NCBI RefSeq assembly: GCF_902833055.1
Contig: NZ_CADFEJ010000004.1
Span: forward strand, 372,001 to 436,000
Source: Burkholderia territorii
GTDB taxonomy: Bacteria; Pseudomonadota; Gammaproteobacteria; Burkholderiales; Burkholderiaceae
Length of the DNA stretch: 64,000 nucleotides
Direction: 5' to 3'
The notes under the pieces are model-generated. The model saw only the letters and a program-made list of their open reading frames with translations. It had not been told where the DNA came from and did no database searches. Position numbers and translations under genes: made by a program. Below are positions 28,020 to 37,231 of the stretch, piece by piece; the stretch's first letter is position 1, and each line of letters starts with the position of its first letter.

Positions 28020-30863
28020 ATGAACCGCCCCGATCCCGACCAACTCCTCGACAAGCTGCAGCGAGACGAAGAAAAGCAGCGGCGCGGCCAGCTCAAGATC
28101 TTCTTCGGCGCGTCCGCCGGCGTCGGCAAGACCTATGCGATGCTGCAGGCCGCGCGTCAGCGCCGGCAGGAGGGTGTCGACGTCGTCGTCGGCATCGTCG
28201 AGACCCACGGCCGCAATGAAACCGCCGCGCTGCTCGACGGCCTCGACGTGCTGCCGCTCGCGCGCATCGACTATCGCGGCCGCACGCTCAGCGAATTCGA
28301 TCTCGACGGCGCGCTCGCGCGCGCGCCGCAACTGATCCTCGTCGACGAACTCGCGCATTCGAACGTGCAGGGCGCGCGTCACCTGAAGCGCTGGCAGGAC
28401 GTCTACGAACTGCTCGACGCGGGCATCGACGTGTACACCACCGTCAACGTCCAGCACCTCGAAAGCCTGAACGACGTGGTCGGTGCGATCACCGGCATCC
28501 GCGTGTGGGAGACCGTGCCCGACCGCGTGTTCGACGCGGCCGACGAGGTCACGCTGGTCGACCTGCCGGCCGAGGAACTGCTCGCGCGGATGCGCGACGG
28601 CAAGGTCTATCTCGCGCAGCAGGCCGAGCGCGCGGTGCGCAACTTCTTCCGCAAGGGCAACCTGATCGCGCTGCGCGAACTGGCGCTGCGACGCACGGCC
28701 GACCGCGTCGACGCGCAGATGCGCGAATACCGTGCCGACCGTTCGATCCAGCGTATCTGGCAGGCGCGCGAGCGGCTGCTCGTATGCGTCGGGCCTGGCC
28801 CCGAGGCGCCGACGCTCGTGCGCGCGGCCGCGCGGCTCGCCGCGAGCCTGAAGGCCGACTGGATCGCCGTCTACGTGGAGACGCCGCGGCTGCAACGGCT
28901 GCCCGACGCGCGCCGGCAGCGCACGCTCGATGCGCTGAAGCTCGCGGCCGAGCTCGGCGCGGAGACGGCCACGCTCGCGGGCGACGACGCGGTCGCCGCG
29001 CTGATCGGCTATGCGAAGGTGCGCAACGTGTCGAAGCTCGTCGCGGGCGGTTCGCCGAAGGTCGGGCTCGCGCGTCGCTTCGCGCGGCCGTTCGGCGAAA
29101 AGCTCGCCGAACGCGCGGGCGACGTCGACCTGATGCTGATTCGCGCGTCCGCGAGCGACGAAGTGCGCGCGGCGCCGCTCGACGCACGCGCGCGCGACTG
29201 GCGCGACGCGTTCGCGCAGTTCGGCATGCGCCGTTCGCCGCCGCGTCACTATCTATACGCGGCCGCGATCTGCGCGGCGATCACCGGCGTCGCGAGCATC
29301 GTGTCCGAGCGGCTCGACCTGACGAACCTCGTGATGCTGTACCTGCTCGGCGTCGTGTTCTCGGCCGTGCGGCTGGGACGCGGGCCGGGCGTGCTGCAGT
29401 CGTTCCTGTCGGTCGCCGCGTTCGATTTCTTCTTCGTGCCGCCGCGCATGTCGTTCTCGGTCAGCGACACGCAGTATCTGCTGACCTTCTTCGGGATGCT
29501 GCTGACGTCGCTCGTGATCAGCCACCTGACGTCGACGCTGACGCGCCAGGCGAGCATCGCGCAGCGTCGCGAGCGGCGCACGGGCGCGATCTACGCGATG
29601 GCGCGCGAACTCGGCGCGGCGTTGACGACCGAGCAGATCGTCGAGATCGGCAGCCGCCACGTGGGCGAGGTGTTTCGCGCGCGCGTCGCGTTCCTGCTGC
29701 CCGACAGTGCGGACCAGGTGCGGCAGAAGATCGAGGAGCCCGACGCGGCCGTCACGCTCACCGGCGCCGATCTCGACAGCGACGTCGGCCAGTGGGTGTA
29801 CGACCAGCAGAAGCCGGCCGGGCGCGGCACCGACACGCTGCCCGCGACCGCCGCGCTGTACCTGCCGCTGAAGGCGCCGATGCGCACGCGCGGCGTGCTC
29901 GCGGTCGCGTCGCGCGACCCTCGGGAGCTCGAGGTGCCCGAGCAGTTGCGGATGCTCGATGCATTCGCCGCGCAGATCGCGCTTGCGCTCGAGCGCGTGC
30001 ACTACGTCGAGATCGCGCGCGACGCGCTCGTCAACATGGAGTCCGAGCGGCTGCGCAACTCGCTGCTGTCGGCGATCTCGCACGACCTGCGCACGCCACT
30101 CACGACGATCGTCGGTTTCTCTTCGATGCTCGCGAACGGACGCGCGGCCGCGCGCGACGGCGACGCCGCGGCGGCCGAACGCGTCGCGCAGCGCGAGGGC
30201 GAGCTGGTCGACGCGATCCACGACGAGGCGCTGCGGATGACGGGCATCGTCACGAACCTGCTCGACATGGCGCGGCTGCAGGCCGGCAGCCTGCAGCTCA
30301 AGCGCCAGTGGTCGCTGCTCGAGGAAACCGTCGGCGCCGCGCTCGCCGCGTGCAAGCGCGTGCTCGCGCGGCATCCCGCGCGCGTGTCGCTGCCGCCCGA
30401 CCTGCCGCTGCTGCAGATGGACGCGGTGCTGATGGAGCGGCTGTTCACCAACCTGTTCGAGAACGCGGCGAAGTACACGCCGCCCGATACGTCGATCGAC
30501 ATCGGCGCCGAGCGCGTGACCGACGACGGCCAGCCATTCGTGCGCGTGCACGTCGACGATCACGGCCCGGGGCTGCCGGCCGGCATGGAAACGCGGATCT
30601 TCGACAAGTTCACGCGTGGCGAGAAGGAATCGGCGACGCCCGGCATCGGGCTCGGCCTTGCGATCTGCCGCGCGATCGTCGAGGCGCACGGCGGTAAAAT
30701 CGGCGCGCTCAACCGTACCGCGCCCGACGGCCGCGTGACGGGCGCGCGCTTCTCGTTCACGCTGCCGGTCGACACGCCGCCGGCCGTGCCTGCCGTACCC
30801 GACGACGAACTCGACATGCCCGGCGCATCGTCCCCCTCCGAGCCATTGCCAGACCATGAGTGA
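28020..30863 (+). CDS. kdpD: Osmosensitive K+ channel sensor kinase KdpD
   Basis: A 947-residue histidine kinase sensing K+ limitation and osmotic stress. The N-terminal KdpD domain has a Walker-type FFGASAGVGKTYAMLQAA, with a UspA-like domain around residues 250-370. Four membrane helices follow near residues 410-510 (YLYAAAICAAITGVASIV onward), then a GAF-like region, the phospho-accepting His688 in SAISHDLRTPLTTIVGF, and a kinase domain with NLFENAAKYTPPD and GIGLGLAICRAIV. No strong ribosome site precedes ATG 28020. Its end overlaps kdpE by 8 bases. Confidence 0.96.
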   Translation: MNRPDPDQLLDKLQRDEEKQRRGQLKIFFGASAGVGKTYAMLQAARQRRQEGVDVVVGIVETHGRNETAALLDGLDVLPLARIDYRGRTLSEFDLDGALARAPQLILVDELAHSNVQGARHLKRWQDVYELLDAGIDVYTTVNVQHLESLNDVVGAITGIRVWETVPDRVFDAADEVTLVDLPAEELLARMRDGKVYLAQQAERAVRNFFRKGNLIALRELALRRTADRVDAQMREYRADRSIQRIWQARERLLVCVGPGPEAPTLVRAAARLAASLKADWIAVYVETPRLQRLPDARRQRTLDALKLAAELGAETATLAGDDAVAALIGYAKVRNVSKLVAGGSPKVGLARRFARPFGEKLAERAGDVDLMLIRASASDEVRAAPLDARARDWRDAFAQFGMRRSPPRHYLYAAAICAAITGVASIVSERLDLTNLVMLYLLGVVFSAVRLGRGPGVLQSFLSVAAFDFFFVPPRMSFSVSDTQYLLTFFGMLLTSLVISHLTSTLTRQASIAQRRERRTGAIYAMARELGAALTTEQIVEIGSRHVGEVFRARVAFLLPDSADQVRQKIEEPDAAVTLTGADLDSDVGQWVYDQQKPAGRGTDTLPATAALYLPLKAPMRTRGVLAVASRDPRELEVPEQLRMLDAFAAQIALALERVHYVEIARDALVNMESERLRNSLLSAISHDLRTPLTTIVGFSSMLANGRAAARDGDAAAAERVAQREGELVDAIHDEALRMTGIVTNLLDMARLQAGSLQLKRQWSLLEETVGAALAACKRVLARHPARVSLPPDLPLLQMDAVLMERLFTNLFENAAKYTPPDTSIDIGAERVTDDGQPFVRVHVDDHGPGLPAGMETRIFDKFTRGEKESATPGIGLGLAICRAIVEAHGGKIGALNRTAPDGRVTGARFSFTLPVDTPPAVPAVPDDELDMPGASSPSEPLPDHE

Positions 30864-31554
30864 ACCGAGCCTGACCGTCGTCCTGATCGAGGACGAGAAA
30901 CAGATCCGCCGCTTCGTGCGCGCCGCGCTCGAAGAGGACGGCGTCGCCGTGTTCGAGGCGGAGACGGGCAAGCAGGGGCTGATCGATGCGGCGACCCGCA
31001 AGCCCGATCTCGTGATCGTCGACCTCGGGCTGCCCGACACCGACGGCCTCGACGTGATCCGGGAGCTGCGCGGGTGGTCCGAGGTGCCGGTGATCGTGCT
31101 GTCCGCGCGCACGCAGGAAGAGGAGAAGGTCGCCGCGCTCGACGCGGGCGCCGACGACTACCTGACCAAGCCGTTCGGCGTGTCCGAGCTGCGTGCGCGC
31201 ATCCGCGCGCAACTGCGCCGGCGCAACCAGGGCGGCGCGAACGAATCGCCGAAGGTGAATTTCGGCGGCGTGAGCGTCGATCTCGCGCTGCGCCAGGTGT
31301 GGCGCGACGGCGAGATCGTGCATTTGACGCCGCTCGAATACCGGCTGCTCGCGACGCTCGTGCGGCATGCGGGGCGCGTGCTCACGCACCGTCAGCTGTT
31401 GCGCGACGTCTGGGGGCCGTCGCACGTCGAGAGTCATCACTATCTGCGCATCTACATGGCGCATCTGCGCCAGAAGCTCGAACGCGATCCCGCGCAGCCC
31501 GAGCACATCGTCACCGAAACCGGCGTCGGCTACCGGCTCGTCGGCGCTGCGTGA
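30856..31554 (+). CDS. kdpE: Response regulator KdpE
   Basis: A 232-residue OmpR/PhoB-type regulator of the kdp operon. The receiver domain has the acidic pocket VVLIEDEKQIRRFVRAAL, the phospho-accepting Asp56 in LVIVDLGLPDTDGLDV, and the KPF switch (YLTKPFGVSELRARI). The winged-helix domain has VHLTPLEYRLLATLVRHAG and ends TETGVGYRLVGAA. Its ATG overlaps the kdpD stop by 8 bases, so sensor and regulator are made together. Confidence 0.96.
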   Translation: MSEPSLTVVLIEDEKQIRRFVRAALEEDGVAVFEAETGKQGLIDAATRKPDLVIVDLGLPDTDGLDVIRELRGWSEVPVIVLSARTQEEEKVAALDAGADDYLTKPFGVSELRARIRAQLRRRNQGGANESPKVNFGGVSVDLALRQVWRDGEIVHLTPLEYRLLATLVRHAGRVLTHRQLLRDVWGPSHVESHHYLRIYMAHLRQKLERDPAQPEHIVTETGVGYRLVGAA

Positions 31555-31710
31555 CGTCGCGGCATGGCGCGCGATGCGGCGTGAATGCAACGCGGCGCGC
31601 CGGTGAAGTTGCATCGGCGCGACATTGCCGCCGCATGCGCCGGCCGCGCACACCGGCCGCGGATTCCCCGCTATGCTGACCGTTGTGCGAACGAAACCGA
31701 GGAGCGTGCC

Positions 31711-31995
31711 ATGTCCGTCCGTCTCGTCGTCATCAGTGCGCTGGCGCTTGCCGCGCCCCGCGCGTTCGCGCAGCCGCTGCCGCCCGGACAACAGCCTCCC
31801 GCGTCACAGCAGACGCTCGCCAATCCCGCGTCGGTCAATTGCGAAAAGCTCGGCGGACGCCACGTGATCCGCAACCTTCCGCGCGGGCAGGTCGGCATGT
31901 GCGTGTTCAAGGACGGCCGCGTGTGCGACGAGTGGGCGCTGTATCGCGACGACCGCTGCGTCGGCGGTGTCGGGGCCAAGCGCGTGTCGAACTGA
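31711..31995 (+). CDS. Exported DUF333 protein
   Basis: A 94-residue secreted protein. A signal peptide (MSVRLVVISALALAAPRAFA) precedes a Pro/Gln-rich linker and one DUF333 domain with NPASVNCEKLGGRHVIRN, GQVGMCVFKDGRVCDEWALY and a final paired cysteine in RDDRC. The four cysteines suggest two disulphides in the periplasm or outside. DUF333 proteins are sometimes labelled putative haemolysins without evidence. GAGGAG lies eight bases before ATG 31711. It stands alone after kdpE. Confidence 0.8.
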   Translation: MSVRLVVISALALAAPRAFAQPLPPGQQPPASQQTLANPASVNCEKLGGRHVIRNLPRGQVGMCVFKDGRVCDEWALYRDDRCVGGVGAKRVSN

Positions 31996-32094
31996 AGCCG
32001 CGCGCGGCAGGGCGGGCGTGGCCGCACCGTGCGTCCGCCCGATCTCCGTTCGCCGCCGGGAGCCGCGCATCCGGCATGCCCGTTAGCGCCTTGT

Positions 32095-32100
32095 TATACT
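32095..32100 (+). promoter_or_regulatory. -10 element of the gdx transcript
   Basis: TATACT lies so that transcription would begin at about 32107, the base before the first riboswitch hairpin. No good -35 is visible. Confidence 0.5.
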
Positions 32101-32107
32101 CGGCGCC

Positions 32108-32152
32108 GCCCGGGGACGACCCCGGGCCATTCGCTGCAACGGGGACGGCCCC
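32108..32152 (+). promoter_or_regulatory. Guanidine-II (mini-ykkC) riboswitch
   Basis: Two GC-rich hairpins have the class-defining ACGR loops. P1 is an 8-bp stem (32108-32127) closing ACGA at 32116-32119. P2 is GGGG-ACGG-CCCC (32141-32152), extendable by the flanking AACGG/CCGTT bases. The linker is 13 bases. The gdx ribosome site GGAG follows at 32162-32165, so ligand-stabilised hairpins can control its exposure. This matches the known guanidine-II class, which switches on guanidinium exporters. Confidence 0.92.
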
Positions 32153-32174
32153 ATCCGTTCTGGAGTACGTCGAG

Positions 32175-32495
32175 ATGGCGTGGGTATTGTTGTTGATTGC
32201 CGGTTTGCTGGAAGTGGCATGGGCGGCCGGCATGAAGTCGTCCGAGGGTTTCACGAAGCTCGGACCGTCGGTGTTTACGATCGTCACGGCGCTGGCCAGC
32301 TTCGGGCTGCTCGCGGTCGCGATGCGCCAGTTGCCGCTCGGCACCGCATATGCGGTATGGACGGGCATCGGCGCGGTCGGCGCATTCGTGTTCGGGATCG
32401 TGATGATGGGCGAGGCGCTCACGGTCGCCCGCGTCGCGAGCGCGTCGCTGATCGTGCTCGGGCTGGTCGGCCTGAAGCTGTCGTCGGCTGCCTGA
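32175..32495 (+). CDS. gdx: SMR-family guanidinium exporter (Gdx/SugE)
   Basis: A 106-residue four-helix small multidrug resistance protein. Glu13 in LLLIAGLLEVAWAAGMKSSE is the essential proton/substrate-coupling residue, and the WAAGMK sequence marks the SugE/Gdx branch rather than EmrE. Helix 3 has PLGTAYAVWTGIGAVGAFVF and helix 4 is ARVASASLIVLGLVGLKLSS. Gdx exchanges guanidinium for protons as an antiparallel dimer. The guanidine-II riboswitch directly upstream supports this substrate. Annotations as a chaperonin suppressor or quaternary-ammonium pump are less likely. Confidence 0.93.
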   Translation: MAWVLLLIAGLLEVAWAAGMKSSEGFTKLGPSVFTIVTALASFGLLAVAMRQLPLGTAYAVWTGIGAVGAFVFGIVMMGEALTVARVASASLIVLGLVGLKLSSAA

Positions 32496-32713
32496 TGCCG
32501 ACGGGCCGCGCCCGGCCGGCGCCCCCGGTCGTGATGCACCGCGGAATTGCGCCGGCCCGCCGGCGAGCCTGTCTATAATGGAACGCATTCGGGCCTGAAT
32601 GTCGCCGCGCCGCTCCCGGCCGCGCGGCTCCGGTCGCCACGCGCCGCGCGGCCGTCGCACCGACTCGATCCGATCAATCGGCAAAGCGCACGGTAAAGTG
32701 CAAGGAGAGGGCC

Positions 32714-33331
32714 ATGATCGAAGCCATTTCGCTCGGCGCGGGGCTCGCGTGGGCGAGCGGGCTGCGCCTTTACCTGACGGTGTTGATCGCCGGCGTGCTC
32801 GCGCGGGTCGGCTGGCTCCATCTGCCGGACACGCTCGCGGTCCTGACGTCGCCATGGGTCATCGGCGCGGCCGCCGTGCTCGCCGTCACCGAATTCCTTG
32901 CCGACAAGATTCCGGCGTTCGATTCGCTGTGGGACGCGGTGCACACCTTCATCCGCATTCCGGCCGGCGCGGTGCTGGCCGCCGGCGCACTCGGCCATGC
33001 CGACCCGACCGTGCTCGCGGTCGCCGGGCTGGCCGGCGGTTCGCTCGCCGGTGCCGCGCACGTCGCGAAGGCCGGCACGCGCGCGCTGATCAACCTGTCT
33101 CCCGAGCCGATCTCGAACTGGGTCGCGTCGTCCACCGAGGACGGCCTCGTGTTCGGCGGCCTCGCACTCGCGTTCTTCGTTCCGCTCGCCTTCCTCGTAT
33201 TGCTCGCGGCGTTCATCGCGGCGTCGGCCTGGGCGCTGCCGCGTCTGTGGCGCGGCGTGTCGGGCGGCTTTCGCGGAATGGCGAACCACATGGTGTCGCG
33301 GCTCAACTCGATCGGGGGCAAGCGCGATTGA
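32714..33331 (+). CDS. DUF4126 membrane protein
   Basis: A 205-residue hydrophobic protein with about five helices, starting MIEAISLGAGLAWASGLRLY. FLADKIPAFDSLWDAVHTFI and SPEPISNWVASSTEDGLV are conserved features of the DUF4126 family, which has no assigned function. AAGGAGAGGG precedes ATG 32714. Its stop overlaps a TTG that appears to start the next gene (TTGA, 33328-33331), suggesting coupled translation. Confidence 0.8.
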   Translation: MIEAISLGAGLAWASGLRLYLTVLIAGVLARVGWLHLPDTLAVLTSPWVIGAAAVLAVTEFLADKIPAFDSLWDAVHTFIRIPAGAVLAAGALGHADPTVLAVAGLAGGSLAGAAHVAKAGTRALINLSPEPISNWVASSTEDGLVFGGLALAFFVPLAFLVLLAAFIAASAWALPRLWRGVSGGFRGMANHMVSRLNSIGGKRD

Positions 33332-35943
33332 AGGCGCCTTCACCCGCCGAGCGGCAGCCCGCCGACCCTTTGCCGGCCGGGCGGCCCGGCCATGCCGGCC
33401 GCTTCGGCTGGCACGACCTGATCCGCCAGGCGGCGCGGATGACCGCGCGCGACTGGCGCGCCGGTGAACTCACGCTGCTCGTGCTGGCGCTGGTACTCGC
33501 GGTCGCGGCGCTGACGAGCGTCGGTTTCCTCGCCGACCGGCTGCGCCAGGGGCTCGAGCGCGACGCGCGCCAGATGCTCGGCGCCGATTTCGTCGTGCGC
33601 GCCGATCATCCCGTCGATCCGTCGTTCGACCGCGAGGCGCGCGCGCTCGGGTTGCGTACCGCGACCACCGCGATTTTCCCGAGCATGATCGCAGCGGCCG
33701 CCGGCGGGCAGGCGGGCGACGCGGCGCCCGCGCGCCTCGCGGCGGTGAAGGCCGTATCGATCGGGTATCCGCTGCACGGCGCGGTCGAGATCGTGCCGGC
33801 CGGCGCGAGCGCCGCGCACAAGGCGACCGCGATCCCCGCGCCCGGCACCGTGTGGGCCGATCCCGCATTGCTCGATGCGTTGCATCTGAAGGCAGGCGGC
33901 ACCGTGCGTGTCGGGCTGCGCACGTTCACGGTCGCCGCGTCGATCTCCCGCGAACTCGATCGCGGTTTTTCGTTCGTCAATTTTTCGCCGCGGCTGATGA
34001 TGCGCGCGGACGAACTCGCCGCGACCGGGCTCACCGGCTACGGCAGCCGCGTCACGTACCGGCTGCTCGTGGCCGGCGACGCGCCGGCCGTCGCGCGCTT
34101 CGAGGCTTACGCGCACGGGCGCGTCGACGGCGGCAAGCTGCGCGGCGTCGGCCTCGAATCGTTGCAGGAAGGCCAGCCGCAGGTGCGCCAGACGCTCGAT
34201 CGCGCGCGCCATTTCCTGACGCTCGTCGCGCTGCTCACCGCGCTGCTCGCGGCGGTCGCGATCGCGATGGCCGCGCAGCGCTACATGCGGCGCCATCTGG
34301 ACGGCTGCGCGACGATGCGCTGCCTCGGCGTGAGCCGCCGCACGCTCGGCGCGCTGTTCGCGCTCGAATTCGCCGGCGTCGGCATCGTCTCGGGGGGCGC
34401 CGGCGCGTTGCTCGGCTACGGCGGCCACTGGGCGCTCCTCGCGGCGCTCGGCAGCCTGATCGACGTCGTGCTGCCGCCGCCCACGCCCTGGCCCGCGCTC
34501 GTCGGCATCGGCGCCGCGCTCGTGCTGCTGCTCGGCTTCGCGCTGCCGCCGCTTGCACCGCTCACGCGCGTGCCGCCGGTGCGCGTGCTGCGGCGCGACT
34601 GGGGCGACGCTTCGCGCACGGCCTGGGCGTTGTATGCGCTCGGCGTCGTGCTGTTCGCGGGGCTGCTGATCGTCGCGGCGGGCAACCTCAAGCTCGGGCT
34701 GATCGTCGCGGGCGGATTCGCGGGCGCATTGATCGGTTTTTCGCTGATCGCGCGGCTCGTGCTCTACGTGGCGGCGCGCGCGGTGCGCGATGCGCGCGTG
34801 GCTGCCGGCGTCGGGTGGCGCTATGCGCTCGCGTCGCTGCACCGGCGCGGCACGGCGAGCGCGCTGCAGATCACCGCGCTCGCGCTGGGGCTGATGTGCC
34901 TGTTGCTGATCGCGATCACGCGCAACGACCTCGTCGCCGGCTGGCGGCAGTCGACGCCGCCCGACGCGCCGAACCAGTTCCTGATCGACATCCAGCCCGA
35001 CCAGCGCGCCGACGTCGCGGCGTGGCTCGCCGCGCACGGCATACGCGACGCGGTGCCCGCGCCGATGGTGCGCGGCCGGCTCGTCGCGATCAACGGCAAG
35101 CCGGTCAACCCGGACGCGTATCCGTCGGACGAGGCGCGCCGGCTCGTCGACCGCGAGTTCAACCTGTCGTACACGACCGAGCTGCCTTCCGACAACCGGA
35201 TCGTCGCCGGCGACTGGTTCGGCCGCTCGGCCAGCCCGCAAATCTCGATCGAAGCCGGGCTTGCGAAGACACTGAACGTGAAGCCGGGCGACACGCTGCG
35301 CTTCGACGTGACGGGGCTCACGGTCGATGCGCCGATCACCAGCGTGCGCAAGCTCGACTGGGGCTCGTTTCGCGTCAACTTTTTCGTGCTGATGCCGCCG
35401 CCGGTGCTGAAGGATTTCCCGGCCGTCTACCTGACGAGCTTCCATTTGCCGGCCGAGCAGGCGGCGTTGCTCGATCCGCTGATCGCGCGCTACCCGAACC
35501 TGACCGCGATCGACGTCGCGCCGATCCTCGCCCAGTTGCAGCGGATGATGCTGCAGGTGGTCGGCGCGGTGCAGTTCCTGTTTGCGTTCACGCTCGCGGC
35601 CGGCGTGCTCGTGCTGTACACGGCGCTTGCCGGCTCGCGCGACGAGCGCGTGCGCGAGGCCGCGCTGCTGCGTGCGCTCGGCGCGTCGCGCGCGCAGGTC
35701 AATGCGGTGCAGCGCGCGGAATTCGTCGTCGTCGGCGCGCTGGCCGGCGCGCTGGCGTCGGCCGGTGCGATCGCGGTCGGCTGGGTGCTGGCGTCGCGCG
35801 TGTTCGACTTCCAGCTCGCCGTCGATCCGTGGCTCGTGCCGGCCGGCATCGCGGCCGGCGTCGCGTGCGCCGGTGCGGCCGGCTGGCTGAGCCTGCATAA
35901 TGTGTTGCGGCGCCCGGCGCTGCAGTCGCTGCGCGACGCGTGA
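33328..35943 (+). CDS. FtsX-family ABC transporter permease
   Basis: An 871-residue inner-membrane protein with two FtsX-like permease units (YbbP/LolC-like superfamily). An N-terminal helix (ELTLLVLALVLAVAALTSVG) is followed by a large periplasmic MacB-like domain, a first three-helix block near residues 290-400, a second periplasmic domain, and a C-terminal block (RDERVREAALLRALGASRAQ). TTG 33328 is taken as start because it overlaps the DUF4126 stop; ATG 33439 is an alternative. No ATPase gene is adjacent, so its partner lies elsewhere. It may move lipids, lipoproteins or drive a cell-wall process. Confidence 0.8.
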   Translation: MKAPSPAERQPADPLPAGRPGHAGRFGWHDLIRQAARMTARDWRAGELTLLVLALVLAVAALTSVGFLADRLRQGLERDARQMLGADFVVRADHPVDPSFDREARALGLRTATTAIFPSMIAAAAGGQAGDAAPARLAAVKAVSIGYPLHGAVEIVPAGASAAHKATAIPAPGTVWADPALLDALHLKAGGTVRVGLRTFTVAASISRELDRGFSFVNFSPRLMMRADELAATGLTGYGSRVTYRLLVAGDAPAVARFEAYAHGRVDGGKLRGVGLESLQEGQPQVRQTLDRARHFLTLVALLTALLAAVAIAMAAQRYMRRHLDGCATMRCLGVSRRTLGALFALEFAGVGIVSGGAGALLGYGGHWALLAALGSLIDVVLPPPTPWPALVGIGAALVLLLGFALPPLAPLTRVPPVRVLRRDWGDASRTAWALYALGVVLFAGLLIVAAGNLKLGLIVAGGFAGALIGFSLIARLVLYVAARAVRDARVAAGVGWRYALASLHRRGTASALQITALALGLMCLLLIAITRNDLVAGWRQSTPPDAPNQFLIDIQPDQRADVAAWLAAHGIRDAVPAPMVRGRLVAINGKPVNPDAYPSDEARRLVDREFNLSYTTELPSDNRIVAGDWFGRSASPQISIEAGLAKTLNVKPGDTLRFDVTGLTVDAPITSVRKLDWGSFRVNFFVLMPPPVLKDFPAVYLTSFHLPAEQAALLDPLIARYPNLTAIDVAPILAQLQRMMLQVVGAVQFLFAFTLAAGVLVLYTALAGSRDERVREAALLRALGASRAQVNAVQRAEFVVVGALAGALASAGAIAVGWVLASRVFDFQLAVDPWLVPAGIAAGVACAGAAGWLSLHNVLRRPALQSLRDA

Positions 35944-35985
35944 GCGGCGCCGGCGGCCCCGACTATCCCGTTTTCGACGATTCGT

Positions 35986-36396
35986 ATGACCGATGTGAAT
36001 GATGAAGCGCCGTCGCAGCCGACGGCGTTCGAGCTCGTGGGCGGCGAAGCCCGCGTACGCGAAATGGTGGACCGCTTTTACGACCTGATGGACCTCGAGC
36101 CCGAGTTCGCGCAGATTCGCGCGCTGCATCCGGCGTCGCTCGACGGCTCGCGCGACAAGCTGTTCTGGTTCCTGAGCGGCTGGCTCGGCGGCCCCGACCA
36201 CTACATCAGCCGGTTCGGTCATCCGCGGCTGCGCGCGCGGCACCTGCCGTTCCCGATCGCGTCGGTCGAGCGCGATCAATGGCTGCGCTGCATGGCGTGG
36301 GCGATGGAGGACATCGGGCTCGCCGAGCCATTGCGTGAACGGCTCATGCATTCGTTCTACGACACGGCCGACTGGATGCGCAACCGGCCCGGTTGA
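35986..36396 (+). CDS. Group II truncated haemoglobin
   Basis: A 136-residue trHbO-type globin. FELVGGEARVREMVDRFYDL starts the fold. SGWLGGPDHYISRFGHPRLR contains the conserved tryptophan and glycine run of group II, and RARHLPFPI carries the likely proximal histidine. The C-terminal helices hold WLRCMAWAMEDIGL. Such globins bind oxygen or NO and are tied to oxidative or nitrosative stress defence. It follows the FtsX gene by 42 bases and is perhaps co-transcribed with it. Confidence 0.88.
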   Translation: MTDVNDEAPSQPTAFELVGGEARVREMVDRFYDLMDLEPEFAQIRALHPASLDGSRDKLFWFLSGWLGGPDHYISRFGHPRLRARHLPFPIASVERDQWLRCMAWAMEDIGLAEPLRERLMHSFYDTADWMRNRPG

Positions 36397-36499
36397 TCGA
36401 CCGGTACGCCGCTGTCCGCATCCCGGACGATCTGCGTCTGGGCGCCTGGCCGGTGCGGCGCGACACTGACCGTTTCCCCATCGATACGAGGCTCGCCCG

Positions 36500-37231
36500 A
36501 TGACGACCCATGCCCTGTTTCGTGAAGATGCCTATCTGACGCAATGCGAGGCCGTCGTCGCGGCCGTCGGCGACGACGGCATCCGGCTCGACCGCACCGT
36601 CTTCTATCCGCTTGGCGGCGGGCAGGCCGGCGACAGCGGCACGCTGACGCTGCCTGACGGCAGCACGATCGCGATCGCCGACACGCGCAAGGCGAAGTTC
36701 GACGGCGCAACACCGGACGATGCCGTGCACGTGCCCGCGCCGGGCCAGGAAGCGCACGTCGCGGCGCTCGTGCCGGGCGCGCGCGTGGTCGCGGGCATCG
36801 ACTGGCTGCGCCGCTACCGGCACATGCGGCTGCATACGGCCGCGCACCTGATGTGCGCGGTGCTGCCGTATCCGGTCGACGGCTGCAGCGTGACGGCCGA
36901 CTACGTGCGGCTCGATTTCGCGACGTCGGACGCGATCGACCGCGTCGACGTCGAGCGCCGTCTCGCGGCGCTGGTCCACGGCGCGCATGCCGTCACCACC
37001 GAATGGATCACCGACGCCGAGATGACCGAGCGGCCCGAGCTCGTGCGCACGATGAGCGTGAAGCCGCCGCTGGGGCTGGGCCGCGTGCGGCTGCTGCGCA
37101 TCGAGGGCGTCGATCTTCAGCCGTGCGGCGGCACGCATGTGCGCAATACGTCGGAAATCGGCGACCTGCGGGTCGCCAAACTTGAAAAGAAGAGCGCGCG
37201 GACACGGCGCCTCGTCCTGGAGTTTGCATGA
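36500..37231 (+). CDS. Alanyl-tRNA editing protein AlaX
   Basis: A 243-residue stand-alone editing domain that hydrolyses Ser- or Gly-charged tRNA-Ala. The zinc site is split between HMRLHTAAHLMCAVL (HxxxH) and LQPCGGTHVRNTSEIGDL (CxxxH), as in the AlaRS editing domain. The N-terminal beta-barrel has VFYPLGGGQAGDSGTLTL. The catalytic and anticodon-binding domains of AlaRS are absent. The stop overlaps the start of the DUF924 gene by four bases (ATGA). Confidence 0.9.
   Translation: MTTHALFREDAYLTQCEAVVAAVGDDGIRLDRTVFYPLGGGQAGDSGTLTLPDGSTIAIADTRKAKFDGATPDDAVHVPAPGQEAHVAALVPGARVVAGIDWLRRYRHMRLHTAAHLMCAVLPYPVDGCSVTADYVRLDFATSDAIDRVDVERRLAALVHGAHAVTTEWITDAEMTERPELVRTMSVKPPLGLGRVRLLRIEGVDLQPCGGTHVRNTSEIGDLRVAKLEKKSARTRRLVLEFA

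Noticed and set aside
23160-29249. A very long leftward open frame opposite the kdp genes
   Set aside because: It mirrors the third-position G/C bias of kdpABCD, is composed almost wholly of Arg, His, Ala, Asp and Glu, and has no recognisable domain. The real genes lie on the + strand.
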